From Rothia nasimurium (GTDB lineage Bacteria; Actinomycetota; Actinomycetes; Actinomycetales; Micrococcaceae): a stretch of 64,000 nt of DNA. Below the pieces are notes generated by a model. It was not told the DNA's origin. It saw only the letters and a program-made list of their open reading frames with translations, and ran no database searches. The translations under genes were made by a program, and so were the position numbers. Location: positions 1-64,000 of the forward strand of contig NZ_CAKMTJ010000007.1 in NCBI RefSeq assembly GCF_928392795.1, given 5' to 3'. Positions 25,745 through 34,689 of the stretch are shown one piece after another (position 1 is the stretch's first letter; each line of letters opens with the position of its first letter).

Positions 25745-26496
25745 ACCCCGGCTATCTCTGCCGCCTCAAGCTGGTGGGCCAGGTGCTGGGCCCTGAGCAG
25801 GGCTGTAGCTTTAAGGCTCATCTGCTCCCGGGCACTCTGGAGCAGAAGCTCAGGAGTAACGCTGTTCTGGCTATCGAGCAGGATTGCTTTGACGATAGCC
25901 AGGTCGCCCTCATCGACCGAGTGGGTAATGATATCTAGGGCCGTTTTCAGTGGCGTGGTGAGACGAATCGGCCCAATCGTCATGGTGTCGTAGGGGCGAA
26001 GCTGGGCCTGATGGGTGGCAAAGTCTGCCCGGTAGGAGCGGGGGAGATTGCACCGGTTATCGCGGTCGTAGTCTACATGCAGTCGCCCTTCGGGTAACTC
26101 GGGCAGGTAGCCCAACACCCAGGCTGCGGTGGTTCGGCAGTAGCGAATCCGGTGGTGGTAGCCTGCCGGGGTGAGCAAGCCCAGGCTGGCTGCCCGCATA
26201 AGCGGGGTGGGCTCGTCCTCCGGCTCCCGGTAGATGCCGTGATGAAAGTGCACCAGCTCGCGCTCCTTGAGGAAGGCCCGCCACTGAGCTGCGGGGAGCC
26301 CCGTGGTCTGCTGGCTATACAGGCGGACGAGCACCGGTAACTCCCGCGTTTCAGGCTGCTTGTACTCTGCCCGGGCGGGCTGAAAAGAACTGCTGTCGTG
26401 GGCAATCACCTGCAGAGAGTTGTGGGGGCTGGACCTTCCCGGGGCGAGGGGGAAGGGGAGCTCTGAGAGAGCACCGAGTGAGTTGAGATGTTCCAT
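25741..26496 (-). CDS. AbiEi-like hypothetical protein
   Basis: A 251-residue soluble protein. Residues ~75-185 show the layout of AbiEi/COG2852-like proteins: a short DNA-binding region in which W-R-A-F-L, LVHFHHGIYREP and A-A-S-L-G-L-L-T-P-A stand at the expected spacing, then RTTAAWVLGYLPELPEGRLHVDYDRDNR and a segment ending TTPLKTALDI. No gene for the partner nucleotidyltransferase AbiEii is adjacent, so it is probably a solitary regulator-like protein. The stop interlocks with the rel stop in a shared CTAG. Two DnaA boxes lie upstream of its start. Assignment is weak. Confidence 0.45.
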   Translation of the reverse strand: MEHLNSLGALSELPFPLAPGRSSPHNSLQVIAHDSSSFQPARAEYKQPETRELPVLVRLYSQQTTGLPAAQWRAFLKERELVHFHHGIYREPEDEPTPLMRAASLGLLTPAGYHHRIRYCRTTAAWVLGYLPELPEGRLHVDYDRDNRCNLPRSYRADFATHQAQLRPYDTMTIGPIRLTTPLKTALDIITHSVDEGDLAIVKAILLDSQNSVTPELLLQSAREQMSLKATALLRAQHLAHQLEAAEIAGV

Positions 26497-26547
26497 GCCT
26501 ACGTTTTAGCACATCAACGCAGGGTGCACGATAAAAAGTTATCAGGC

Positions 26548-26584
26548 TGTGGATAACTTTCTCACCCGAGACACCTTATCCACA
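26548..26584. promoter_or_regulatory. Pair of inverted consensus DnaA boxes
   Basis: TGTGGATAA (26548-26556) and TTATCCACA (26576-26584) are both perfect 9-mer DnaA boxes in opposite orientation, 19 bases apart. They lie between the AbiEi-like gene, whose promoter region they occupy, and the DUF349 terminator. Confidence 0.6.
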
Positions 26585-26586
26585 AA

Positions 26587-26620
26587 AATCCCCCGTCTAC
26601 CGGCCGGTAGACGGGGGATT
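26587..26620 (-). terminator. Terminator of the DUF349 gene
   Basis: A perfect 34-base palindrome: 17-base arms AATCCCCCGTCTACCGG and CCGGTAGACGGGGGATT without spacer. On the minus strand it is followed by TTTGTGG after the closing ATT, giving an ATTTTT tract. It lies 36 bases after the DUF349 stop. Confidence 0.85.
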
Positions 26621-26655
26621 CTGCGTCACAAAGACGTCACAGACAAATCTGGGGC

Positions 26656-27945
26656 TTAGGCGCCAAACTCAGCAGAAGAAGCCTTGAGGGTCTCTAGCCA
26701 CTGCTTGCGGGCGTCTAGGGCTTCCTGGGCCTTCTTGATCTTCTGGGCGTTGCCGCTGGCCTCAGCCTTAGCCAGGTCTGCTTCAAGGCCGGCGATGGCG
26801 TCCTCCAGCTGGGTCAGCATGGAGTTAGCGCGAGCCTGCTTAGCGGGGTCGGTCTTCTGCCACTTGGCGTTCTCGGCGCGGTGGATTTCGTCCTGAACCT
26901 TACGCAGTTCCTGCTCAACGCGGCGCACCGAGTTGCGGGGTACGCGTCCGATAGCTTCCCAGCGGTCCAGAATGCCCTCAAGGGCCTTCTTAGCCGCAGC
27001 GATATCGGTAACGGGCAGGATGCCGCGGGCCTCTTCCAGCAGGGCTTCCTTAGCCTTCAGGTTCGCCTCAAATTCCTTATCCAGCTCAGCGTTCACCGCG
27101 GTGCGGGCGTCGAAGAAGACGTCCTGGGCTGCACGGAAGCGGGCCCACAGGGCGTCATCTTCCTTGCGGGTGCCGCGGGGGGCTGCCTTCCACTGGTCCA
27201 TCAGATCGCGGTACTTAGCGGCGGTTGCTGCCCAGTCGGTGGAGTTCTGCAGAGCCTCAGCCTCAGCGATGAGGGCTTCCTTCACGCGCTTAGCCTTGGC
27301 ATTAGCCTCATCGAGCTGGGAGAAGTGGGCACGGCGGCGGCGGTCAAAGCTGGTGCGGGCAGCGCGGAAACGCTTCCACAGCTCGTCCTCGATGCTCTTG
27401 GCCAGGTGGTGTTCCTTCTGGGTCTTCTTCCACTCTTCGAAGAGCTCGTTCATGCGGGCGTGGGAGTTCTTCCAGTGAATAGCGGAGTCGTCCTTAGCCA
27501 CGATAGCCTCAGCCTCAGAAACGATAGCTTCACGGGCTTCAAGGGCTGCCTGGCGAGCTTCGGCGCTCTCGGTCTTCTCTGCTTCCTCACGCTCATTGAT
27601 TTTGCCAACCAGGGCAACCAGGCGTTCCTGCAGGGCGGCGTAGTCGCCCACCATGTTGCGCACAGCAACCTGCTGGCCCAGGTGGGCAGCTGCCTTCTGC
27701 AGGTCAGCGGCCTTGGCCTTGCGCTCTACGCGCTCTTCGAGCAGGGCAACCTGGGCTTCAAAGTTCTCAAACTTACGGGCGAAGTAGGCGAGGGCTTCGT
27801 CGGCAGATGCGCCGGGTACCTGGCCTACGGCGTATTCTTCACCGTCAACGATAACGAAAACGTGGCCGTCCTCGTCCACGCGGCCGAACTTGCGGGCCTT
27901 GTCGAGGTCTACGTTGAGGGTGGTGTCGTCGGATTGGGTAGTCAC
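26656..27945 (-). CDS. DUF349 helical repeat protein
   Basis: A 429-residue, charged, almost entirely helical protein. Repeated units with W-K-x(n)-L-W-x-R-F-R-A-A (DELWKRFRAARTSFDRR, DALWARFRAAQDVFFDAR, and DRWEAIGRVPRNSVRRVEQELRKVQDEI) are the DUF349 modules. The N-terminal 60 residues (DEDGHVFVIVDGEEYAVGQVPGASADEALAYFARKF) form a small beta-rich domain typical of the actinobacterial version. GTG 27945 is preferred; the frame extends 21 codons upstream without a good ribosome-binding site. Role unknown. A 371-codon frame on the opposite strand is a composition shadow. Confidence 0.85.
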   Translation of the reverse strand: MTTQSDDTTLNVDLDKARKFGRVDEDGHVFVIVDGEEYAVGQVPGASADEALAYFARKFENFEAQVALLEERVERKAKAADLQKAAAHLGQQVAVRNMVGDYAALQERLVALVGKINEREEAEKTESAEARQAALEAREAIVSEAEAIVAKDDSAIHWKNSHARMNELFEEWKKTQKEHHLAKSIEDELWKRFRAARTSFDRRRRAHFSQLDEANAKAKRVKEALIAEAEALQNSTDWAATAAKYRDLMDQWKAAPRGTRKEDDALWARFRAAQDVFFDARTAVNAELDKEFEANLKAKEALLEEARGILPVTDIAAAKKALEGILDRWEAIGRVPRNSVRRVEQELRKVQDEIHRAENAKWQKTDPAKQARANSMLTQLEDAIAGLEADLAKAEASGNAQKIKKAQEALDARKQWLETLKASSAEFGA

Positions 27946-28245
27946 CGCTATAACTCTTTTCGCATCAGTAGTGGGGGCGAACCCCCGTTTAAGTAATGAA
28001 AAGTGCACCAGACCGGGCCATATCGATAGGGCTGGTTGCCGTCATGGGTGTGAGATGGCAATAATCTATCGGGCGCAGGTGGCGCAGTAACAAGCATAGC
28101 GTGTTTAAGAGCTTCACGGAGGCAATTACCCGGCAGGTGCGCCAACGGTCTAGTATTAAAAAGACTATGCTCTGCTGTGAGACCGCTTGTTTCCCGAGGG
28201 CACGTTACCTACTTCGACCGTTTTCAACCGATAAAAGGGGAGCAC

Positions 28246-29598
28246 ATGGCTCGCAAACAATCGCTTTCTGGTTTTCCGGAGCACCTGCCCGAGGAACGCC
28301 TGGTAGAGAATTTTGTTCTCGATACCCTGCGAGAGACCTTTGAGCTTCACGGTTTTTCGTCGATTGAGACCCGTTCGGTAGAGACCATTGAGCAGCTTCT
28401 GCGCAAGGGCGATATTGATAAAGAGGTCTACGCGGTCTCCCGCCTGCTTGACGATGCGGACGAGGCCCGGGGCGGCAAGAAGGAAAAGCTGGCCCTGCAC
28501 TTTGACCTGACCGTGCCCTTTGCCCGCTACGTGGTGGAGAACGCCGGCTACCTTTCCTTCCCCTTCATGCGCTACCAGATTCAGAAGGTCTGGCGCGGTG
28601 AGCGCCCCCAGGAGGGTCGTGCCCGCGAGTTCACCCAGGCCGACGTGGACGTCGTTGGTGACGGTGTCCTGCCCTTCCGCTACGACGTGGAACTGGCCCT
28701 GGTCATCGTCGATGCGCTCTCCAAGCTGCCGATTCCCGACTTCAAGCTGCGCGTCAACAACCGCAAGCTCTCCGAGGGCTTCTACCTGGGCCTGGGCCTG
28801 ACCGACACCGCCGGGGTACTGCGCAATATCGATAAGCTCGAAAAGATCGGTGCGGACGCCGTCGCCCAGCTTCTTAAGGACGAGGTCGGCGCTACCGACG
28901 AGCAGGCCGCTGCCGCCCTGAAGCTTGCCAGCATCCGTGCTGAAGATACTTCCTTTGCTGATCAGGTGCGCGCCCTGGGCGTCACCCACGACCTGCTCGA
29001 AGAGGGCCTAGCTGAACTGACCGAGGTTATCGGTGAGGCAGCTAAGCGCGCCCCCGGCAAGGTGGTCGCTGACCTGTCTATTGCCCGCGGTTTGGACTAC
29101 TACACCGGCACCGTCTATGAAACCGTGCTGGTGGGTCACGAGCAGCTGGGTTCCATCTGCTCTGGCGGCCGCTACGAGTCTCTGGCCTCCAACGGCAAGA
29201 AGACCTACCCCGGTGTGGGCCTTTCGATCGGTGTAACCCGCCTGGTTGCCCGCATCCTGTCTCAGGGGTTTGCCGAAGCAACCCGCAAGGTGCCCACCGC
29301 CGTCCTCATTGCCCTGACCAATGACGAGATGTGGTCCGGCGCCCAGGACGTCGCCGACGCCCTGCGTGCCCGCGGTATTGCCTGCGAAGTCTCAGCAACC
29401 GCCGCTAAGTTTGGTAAGCAGATTAAATACGCCGAAAAGCGCGGCATCCCCTTCGTCTGGTTCACCTCAGCGGGGGAGAACGGCGCGCTCACCCACGAGG
29501 TCAAAGACATCCGCACCGGCGAGCAGGTAGCAGCAGATCCCACCAGCTGGGCCCCGCCGGCAGAGGACCTGCACGTGCGCGTGCTCCCTACCACCTAA
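28246..29598 (+). CDS. hisS: Histidyl-tRNA synthetase
   Basis: A 450-residue class II synthetase. LHFDLTVPFARYV and YQIQKVWRGERPQEGRAREFTQADVDVVG are motif 2, LSIARGLDYYTGTVYE is the histidine-specific HisA loop, GVGLSIGVTRLVARI is motif 3, and a C-terminal anticodon-binding domain starts near residue 350. It charges tRNA-His. ATG 28246 after AAGGGGAG is the start; the upstream frame is not used. No T-box was recognised in the 300 bases separating it from the divergent DUF349 gene. Confidence 0.95.
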   Translation: MARKQSLSGFPEHLPEERLVENFVLDTLRETFELHGFSSIETRSVETIEQLLRKGDIDKEVYAVSRLLDDADEARGGKKEKLALHFDLTVPFARYVVENAGYLSFPFMRYQIQKVWRGERPQEGRAREFTQADVDVVGDGVLPFRYDVELALVIVDALSKLPIPDFKLRVNNRKLSEGFYLGLGLTDTAGVLRNIDKLEKIGADAVAQLLKDEVGATDEQAAAALKLASIRAEDTSFADQVRALGVTHDLLEEGLAELTEVIGEAAKRAPGKVVADLSIARGLDYYTGTVYETVLVGHEQLGSICSGGRYESLASNGKKTYPGVGLSIGVTRLVARILSQGFAEATRKVPTAVLIALTNDEMWSGAQDVADALRARGIACEVSATAAKFGKQIKYAEKRGIPFVWFTSAGENGALTHEVKDIRTGEQVAADPTSWAPPAEDLHVRVLPTT

Positions 29599-29706
29599 TT
29601 CACACCCGTCCAACCGGTGCCAGGCGCACCACAACACGGTAAAATCGGGAGCAAACTGAACTTTAGACAGTGCCACCCGGTACCGTGCCCCATCGAAAGG
29701 AACTCA

Positions 29707-31479
29707 GTGCTACGCACTCACACCCTCGGCGAACTCACCGCCGAGAACATCGGAGAAACCGTTACCCTCTCTGGCTGGGTAGCCCGCCGTCGCGACCACG
29801 GTGGCGTGGCCTTCGTTGACCTGCGTGACCGCGAAGGCGTCACCCAGGTTGTCTTCCACAACGAAGCCGACTTCGAGCACTTACGCAACGAGTACGTCCT
29901 CAAGGTCGTGGGTGAAGTAACCCGCCGCCCCGAGGGCAACGAAAACCCCAACCTCACCACCGGTGACATCGAGGTCATGGTCAAGGAGACCGAGGTGCTC
30001 AACACCTCAGCCCCCCTGCCCTTCCAGATTGATGAGCACGTTGAAGTGGGCGAAGAAGCCCGCCTCAAGTACCGCTACCTCGACCTGCGCCGCCCCGAGC
30101 CTGCCCGCCTGATGCGCCTGCGCTCAGAAGCAAACCGCGCCGCCCGCGAGGTGCTGCACGGCCAGAACTTCACCGAGGTCGAGACCCCCACCCTGACCCG
30201 CTCCACCCCCGAAGGTGCCCGCGACTTCCTGGTGCCCGCACGCCTGGCACCCGGCTCCTGGTACGCCCTGCCCCAGTCACCCCAGCTCTTCAAGCAGCTG
30301 CTGCAGGTGGGCGGTATCGAGAAGTACTACCAGATCGCCCGCTGCTACCGTGACGAGGACTTCCGCGCCGACCGTCAGCCCGAATTCACCCAGCTGGATA
30401 TCGAGGCTTCCTTTGTCGACCAGGAAGACATCATCGACCTGGGTGAGCGTATCGTTGAGGCTGTCTGGAACCTGATTGATGTGAAGGTTCCCCGCCCCAT
30501 CGAGCGCATTACCTATAAGGACGCGATGGAGAAGTACGGCTCGGACAAGCCCGACCTGCGCTTTGGTCTGGAGCTCACCGAGCTGACCGATTACTTCAAG
30601 GACACCACTTTCCGCGTCTTCAAGGCACCCTACGTCGGTGCTGTTGTTATGCCCGGCGGCGCCTCCCAGGCACGCCGTACCCTGGACGCCTGGCAGGAAT
30701 GGGCCAAGCAGCGCGGTGCTAAGGGTCTGGCCTATGTGTTGATCCAGGAGGACGGCGAGCTGACCGGCCCCGTAGCTAAGAACATCACCGAGGCTGAGCG
30801 CGAAGGCCTGGCTGCTGCTACCGGCGCCAAGCCCGGCGACTGCATCTTCTTCGCAGCCGGTGAAGCCAAGGCTTCCCGTGCCCTGCTGGGTGCAGCCCGC
30901 GTGGAAATCGGCCACCGCACCGGCCTTATTAAGGAGGGCGACTGGTCCTTCGTTTGGGTCGTGGACGCCCCCATGTTCGAGTCCGCTGCTGACGCGACCG
31001 CGTCCGGCGACGTCGCCCTGGGCCACTCAGCCTGGACCGCAGTACACCACGCCTTCACCTCACCCAAGCCCGAGTACCTGGACTCCTTCGACGAGAACCC
31101 CGGCGAGGCTCTGGCCTACGCCTACGATATCGTCTGTAACGGTAACGAAATCGGTGGCGGTTCAATCCGTATCCACCAGCGTGACGTGCAGGAGCGCGTC
31201 TTCAAGGTCATGGGTATTACTGAGGAAGAGGCCCAGGAGAAGTTCGGCTTCCTGCTGGAGGCCTTCAGCTTCGGCGCACCCCCCATGGGCGGTATCGCCT
31301 TTGGCTGGGACCGCGTGCTACAGCTGATCGGTGGCACCGACTCTATCCGCGACGTCATCGCCTTCCCCAAGACCGGTGGCGGCTACGACCCGCTGACCGC
31401 AGCCCCTGCACCGATTACCGCGCAGCAGCGGAAGGAAGCAGGCGTGGACTTCAAGCCCAAGAAGGACGGCGAGAAGTAA
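29707..31479 (+). CDS. aspS: Aspartyl-tRNA synthetase
   Basis: A 590-residue class IIb synthetase. It has an N-terminal OB domain ([31 protein letters not shown]), motif 2 [30 protein letters not shown], the bacterial GAD insertion at ~300-410 and motif 3 [19 protein letters not shown] 29707 with GAAAGG upstream is the start. Whether it also charges tRNA-Asn depends on GatCAB elsewhere and cannot be judged here. A repeat carrying its terminator follows at once. Confidence 0.95.
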   Translation: MLRTHTLGELTAENIGETVTLSGWVARRRDHGGVAFVDLRDREGVTQVVFHNEADFEHLRNEYVLKVVGEVTRRPEGNENPNLTTGDIEVMVKETEVLNTSAPLPFQIDEHVEVGEEARLKYRYLDLRRPEPARLMRLRSEANRAAREVLHGQNFTEVETPTLTRSTPEGARDFLVPARLAPGSWYALPQSPQLFKQLLQVGGIEKYYQIARCYRDEDFRADRQPEFTQLDIEASFVDQEDIIDLGERIVEAVWNLIDVKVPRPIERITYKDAMEKYGSDKPDLRFGLELTELTDYFKDTTFRVFKAPYVGAVVMPGGASQARRTLDAWQEWAKQRGAKGLAYVLIQEDGELTGPVAKNITEAEREGLAAATGAKPGDCIFFAAGEAKASRALLGAARVEIGHRTGLIKEGDWSFVWVVDAPMFESAADATASGDVALGHSAWTAVHHAFTSPKPEYLDSFDENPGEALAYAYDIVCNGNEIGGGSIRIHQRDVQERVFKVMGITEEEAQEKFGFLLEAFSFGAPPMGGIAFGWDRVLQLIGGTDSIRDVIAFPKTGGGYDPLTAAPAPITAQQRKEAGVDFKPKKDGEK

Positions 31480-31488
31480 GCGCTCTTT

Positions 31489-31562
31489 CCCGGTAGGTAC
31501 CATTTAAACCAGAAATACCCACGAACTAGGTGGGTATTTCTGGTTTTTCTGGTCTTTTCTAG
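31489..31562 (+). repeat. 74-bp direct repeat with terminator hairpin, copy 1
   Basis: Identical over 74 bases to 32334-32407. It contains TAGGTACCATT, then a perfect stem AAACCAGAAATACCCAC, loop GAACTAG, GTGGGTATTTCTGGTTT, followed by TTCTGGTC. Copy 1 serves as the aspS terminator. A diverged third member lies at 47511-47575. Confidence 0.9.
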
Positions 31563-31603
31563 CCGGGAGTGAAAAATGCTTACCTTCCTCTTACCATGGA
31601 AGT

Positions 31604-32065
31604 ATGAGCAGAAAAGTGGTTGCAATAATCTGCGCATTGTGTGTATGTGGGATGGTTTGCTGGTTTCTAGCGTGGAGTCTGGTTCCGGATTTCTCTATTT
31701 CTGAGTATGAGTTCTCGGTTTTAGGGGATTCACTACGGAACTTGGGTGGAGTAGCCGCGGTCTTTGTTGCAGGTACTGCGGCATGGATTGCTTATAGGAC
31801 TAATGAGAATCGGCGCAAGGAAGCAAATAGGTCAAACTTCAAAGATAGGATGCAGTGGACGGTTGAGCACCTTTCGAGTACAAGCCATGTAGAGCAGGTC
31901 TACGCCCTAAAGCTGCTTGAAGAGCTTTCCCGTGATCCTGAACTGGACCCTGCTGATAGTAGGCTGGCTCAGTCTATAGTTAAGACCTATAAGGAAGAGC
32001 TCAAACAGGAAACCAGACAAGAATCATCTAGAAAGTCTTGGAGATTCAGCCGCAACCGACGATAA
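31604..32065 (+). CDS. Two-helix membrane protein of unknown function
   Basis: A 153-residue protein. Hydrophobic segments at ~5-28 (VVAIICALCVCGMVCWFLAWSL) and ~47-65 (LGGVAAVFVAGTAAWIAYRT) are followed by a charged cytosolic tail (NENRRKEANRSNFKDRMQWTVEHLSS...), ending very basic. The helix-AWIAYRT-x-x-x-R-R pattern recurs in small actinobacterial proteins of unknown role. Composition is AT-richer than in the flanking synthetase and dtd genes, and a weak ribosome-binding site precedes ATG 31604. It is the first gene of a cassette bracketed by 74-bp direct repeats. Confidence 0.65.
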   Translation: MSRKVVAIICALCVCGMVCWFLAWSLVPDFSISEYEFSVLGDSLRNLGGVAAVFVAGTAAWIAYRTNENRRKEANRSNFKDRMQWTVEHLSSTSHVEQVYALKLLEELSRDPELDPADSRLAQSIVKTYKEELKQETRQESSRKSWRFSRNRR

Positions 32066-32094
32066 TTGAGTTAACTGAGAAAGGGGTACACCTG

Positions 32095-32286
32095 ATGACT
32101 TCGATAGTAGTTACCCATTCACCAAAGTCGACTGATAGGGTTGGCCGTAAGGTCCAACATGTGTCTCAAAGCCGCCGACAGCAAGAAGTGGCAGAACAAC
32201 TGAAAATTATTGCAGAGATTGAGGCTAATTTAGCGAAGCCTCGTTCATACTTTAAAAATCTTCGCCGGAAAGAACAGGCAAAGTAA
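32095..32286 (+). CDS. Small basic protein, second gene of the repeat-flanked cassette
   Basis: A 63-residue, Arg/Lys/Gln-rich protein (pattern HSPKSTDRVGRKVQHVSQSRRQQEVAEQL). AAAGGGG lies eight bases before ATG 32095, so translation is likely. It begins 29 bases after the membrane protein gene and is presumably cotranscribed. A central amphipathic helix is predicted by eye. No family is recognised; its size and charge would suit a regulatory or toxin-antitoxin-like partner, but nothing in the sequence proves this. Confidence 0.55.
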   Translation: MTSIVVTHSPKSTDRVGRKVQHVSQSRRQQEVAEQLKIIAEIEANLAKPRSYFKNLRRKEQAK

Positions 32287-32333
32287 CCTGCAGGTAGTGG
32301 AGGGGGTGCCTCATCCGATGAGTCTGACCTTCA

Positions 32334-32407
32334 CCCGGTAGGTACCATTTAAACCAGAAATACCCACGAACTAGGTGGGTATTTCTGGTTTTTCTGGTCT
32401 TTTCTAG
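32334..32407 (+). repeat. 74-bp direct repeat with terminator hairpin, copy 2
   Basis: Identical over 74 bases to 31489-31562. Together the two copies delimit a 771-bp interior with two genes. Copy 2 terminates the cassette and lies 51 bases before dtd. Confidence 0.9.
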
Positions 32408-32458
32408 GGCGGTTGATAGGCTAGAACCGTCAGCCACCCTCCAGACAAAGGAGCACCC

Positions 32459-32893
32459 ATGCGCGCAGTTCTTCAACGGGTTACCTCAGCCGCCGTCACA
32501 GTCGACGGCCAAACAGTAGGGAAAATTGACCGGCCCGGCCTGCTGGTTCTGGTGGGTATAACCCACGAGGACGGCCCCGCTCAGGTAGCTAAGCTGGCAG
32601 ATAAAACCGCTAACCTTCGCCTCTTAGAAGGGGAGCGGTCTGTGCTCGATGAGGGTGCTCCGGTGCTGGCGGTCAGCCAGTTTACTCTCTATGGGGATGC
32701 GAAGAGAGGGCGGCGTCCGTCCTGGTCTGCCGCTGCTCCCGGCCCGGTCAGCGAACCCCTCTTTGAGGCCTATGTGCAGGCCCTGCGTGAACTGGGGCTG
32801 ACGGTTGAAACCGGCCTCTTTGGCGCCGATATGCAGGTCAGTCTATCGAACGACGGCCCTGTGACCCTGATTCTCGATACCGACTCCCTTTAA
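32459..32893 (+). CDS. dtd: D-aminoacyl-tRNA deacylase
   Basis: A 144-residue protein. VSQFTLYGD (residues ~78-86) and the C-terminal [10 protein letters not shown], which holds the Gly-cisPro motif that screens for D-amino acids, define DTD. It releases D-amino acids and glycine from mischarged tRNAs. ATG 32459 follows AAAGGAG. Its position next to aspS and rarA is common in actinobacteria. Confidence 0.93.
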   Translation: MRAVLQRVTSAAVTVDGQTVGKIDRPGLLVLVGITHEDGPAQVAKLADKTANLRLLEGERSVLDEGAPVLAVSQFTLYGDAKRGRRPSWSAAAPGPVSEPLFEAYVQALRELGLTVETGLFGADMQVSLSNDGPVTLILDTDSL

Positions 32894-32905
32894 GGCAAGT
32901 TGACC

Positions 32906-34312
32906 GTGGAACCCTCTCTCTTCTTTTTTGATGATTCTCAGCCAGATACCGATAGCGAGCAGGTGACGCGTCGGCGGGAGCGGGCTCCGCTGGCCGTGCG
33001 TATGCGCCCCCGCACTCTCGATGAGGTGGTAGGGCAGAAGCACCTGCTGGGCCCGGGCTCACCCCTGCGGGTTTTGGCGGGTGAAGGGGGCGGGCCTGCG
33101 GGGCCCAGTTCGGTGATTTTGTGGGGCCCACCCGGTACAGGCAAGACTACGCTGGCCAACGTGATTGCCGGGGGAGCCGGGCGCAAGTTCGTTGAGCTCT
33201 CTGCCATTACTGCCGGGGTGAAGGACGTCCGCGCCGTCATGGACCAGGCCCTTGAGGACCGCGATTTTCGCGGACTGACTACCGTACTTTTTCTTGATGA
33301 GATTCACCGTTTTACTAAAGCCCAGCAGGACGCCCTCTTGCCGGGTGTCGAGAACCGCTGGGTGGTGCTGGTGGCGGCAACCACCGAGAATCCCTCGTTT
33401 TCGGTGATTTCACCCCTGCTGTCGCGTTCTATTCTGTTGACCCTGCAGGGGCTCACCGATACAGATATTGCTGAACTGCTCCAACGGGCGGTCGCCGACG
33501 CCCGGGGTTTTGCCGGTGTGATTTCTCTGGAAGACGAGGCTGCTACGCACCTGGTCAAAATGGCCAATGGGGACGCCCGCAAGGCTCTGACCTCTTTGGA
33601 AGCTGCTGCTGCTGTAGCTTTTGGTGAGGCTGAGGACGCCGGGGTTGAGTATTCGGTCAGTCAGCCCCTGCAGGTGACAGCTGAGCACGCGGCTTTAGCT
33701 GTTAACAGGTCGGTTGTACGCTACGACAGGCAGGGGGATCAGCACTATGACGTCACCAGTGCCTTTATTAAGTCGATTCGGGGCTCAGATGTTGATGCCG
33801 CCCTACACTATCTAGCTCGCATGATCGAGGCGGGGGAGGACCCCCGGTTTATTGCCCGGCGACTCATCGTTCATGCCAGTGAAGATATTGGTATGGCCGA
33901 CCCTACAGCCCTGACCGCAGCGGTGAACGCTGCCCAGGCTGTTCAGCTGGTGGGGCTGCCCGAGGCTCGACTGAATCTGGCCCAGGCAACAATTCACCTA
34001 GCATCTGCCCCTAAATCCAATGCTGTCTATCGGGCAATCGACGGAGCCTTGGCGGACGTCCGCGCCGGCTTGGCTGGGCCGGTGCCCCTGCACCTGCGCG
34101 ATGGGCATTACCCGGGAGCTGCTGCCCTGGGGCACGGCAGGGGCTATATCTACCCCCACGATGAAAAGAACGGAGTGGCCCGCCAGCAGTATGCCCCTGA
34201 CGCCCTCGTCGGTAAGGCCTATTACAGACCAACAGTCTTTGGGGCGGAAAAGGAGCTGGGGGAGAGACTGCGACGAGTGGGGCTTCTACGTAAACCTGAT
34301 AATAATCAGTAG
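32906..34312 (+). CDS. rarA: Replication-associated recombination protein RarA (MgsA)
   Basis: A 468-residue AAA+ ATPase. [24 protein letters not shown], Walker [14 protein letters not shown] near residue 74, [18 protein letters not shown] (Walker B) and [19 protein letters not shown] (sensor 1) identify the RarA/WRNIP1 family. A C-terminal tetramerisation part contains [18 protein letters not shown] and HYPGA. It acts at stalled forks. GTG 32906 is chosen over TTG 32900 on spacing to AAGG; the difference is two residues. Confidence 0.92.
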   Translation: MEPSLFFFDDSQPDTDSEQVTRRRERAPLAVRMRPRTLDEVVGQKHLLGPGSPLRVLAGEGGGPAGPSSVILWGPPGTGKTTLANVIAGGAGRKFVELSAITAGVKDVRAVMDQALEDRDFRGLTTVLFLDEIHRFTKAQQDALLPGVENRWVVLVAATTENPSFSVISPLLSRSILLTLQGLTDTDIAELLQRAVADARGFAGVISLEDEAATHLVKMANGDARKALTSLEAAAAVAFGEAEDAGVEYSVSQPLQVTAEHAALAVNRSVVRYDRQGDQHYDVTSAFIKSIRGSDVDAALHYLARMIEAGEDPRFIARRLIVHASEDIGMADPTALTAAVNAAQAVQLVGLPEARLNLAQATIHLASAPKSNAVYRAIDGALADVRAGLAGPVPLHLRDGHYPGAAALGHGRGYIYPHDEKNGVARQQYAPDALVGKAYYRPTVFGAEKELGERLRRVGLLRKPDNNQ

Positions 34313-34689
34313 ACAGGCAGGTGTTTTGAGCTAAGTGTTGATAAAATTTACGGACGACTATAGGTGATTTACCACACACAAATTGGGTTTTGTGGGATAG
34401 AAAGAGGAAAACAACTTTGGGTGAAAGTGAGGGTTAGGGGTAGAAATCTTCACTCTGGCTAGCGTGAATGTGTGTAATCTGGGTCTATCTAATGACCTGT
34501 TCGGTAAAAGCGCATATTTGTGTATTGATAATTAGGTCTGCCTAAATATGTTTGCGGGGATTTGAAGACCTGCACTCTTTGTCTTTCTTCCGTATAATAA
34601 ATTTAGTTTCCATTGTGAATGGTGGTTCGCACTAGGCTGCCGCGATGGTGACACGTCTTTTTTACCCCCTTTATATGAGGAAAACATAC
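34313..34689. other. 377-bp AT-rich upstream region of the Tat-exported protein gene
   Basis: No gene is present. It holds a DtxR-like palindrome within a promoter-like stretch (34525-34552), a perfect -10 hexamer TATAAT at 34593-34598 without an obvious -35 box, and GAGGAAAAC before the next start codon. No clear rarA terminator with a T-tract was found. Confidence 0.5.
34532..34545. promoter_or_regulatory. DtxR/IdeR-like iron-box candidate
   Basis: TTAGGTCTGCCTAA matches 12 of 14 positions of the first part of the DtxR consensus (TTAGGTTAGCCTAA). The arms extend to TAATTAGG/CCTAAATA with one mismatch. It sits between TTGATA (34525-34530) and TATGTT (34547-34552), where a repressor would block RNA polymerase. 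Confidence 0.4.

Noticed and set aside
26881..27996. 371-codon open frame opposite the DUF349 gene
   Set aside because: It mirrors the Ala/Lys/Glu-rich helical protein on the other strand, lacks a ribosome-binding site and has no recognisable domain.
28009..28245. T-box leader for hisS
   Set aside because: No T-box core sequence or terminator/antiterminator pair was visible.
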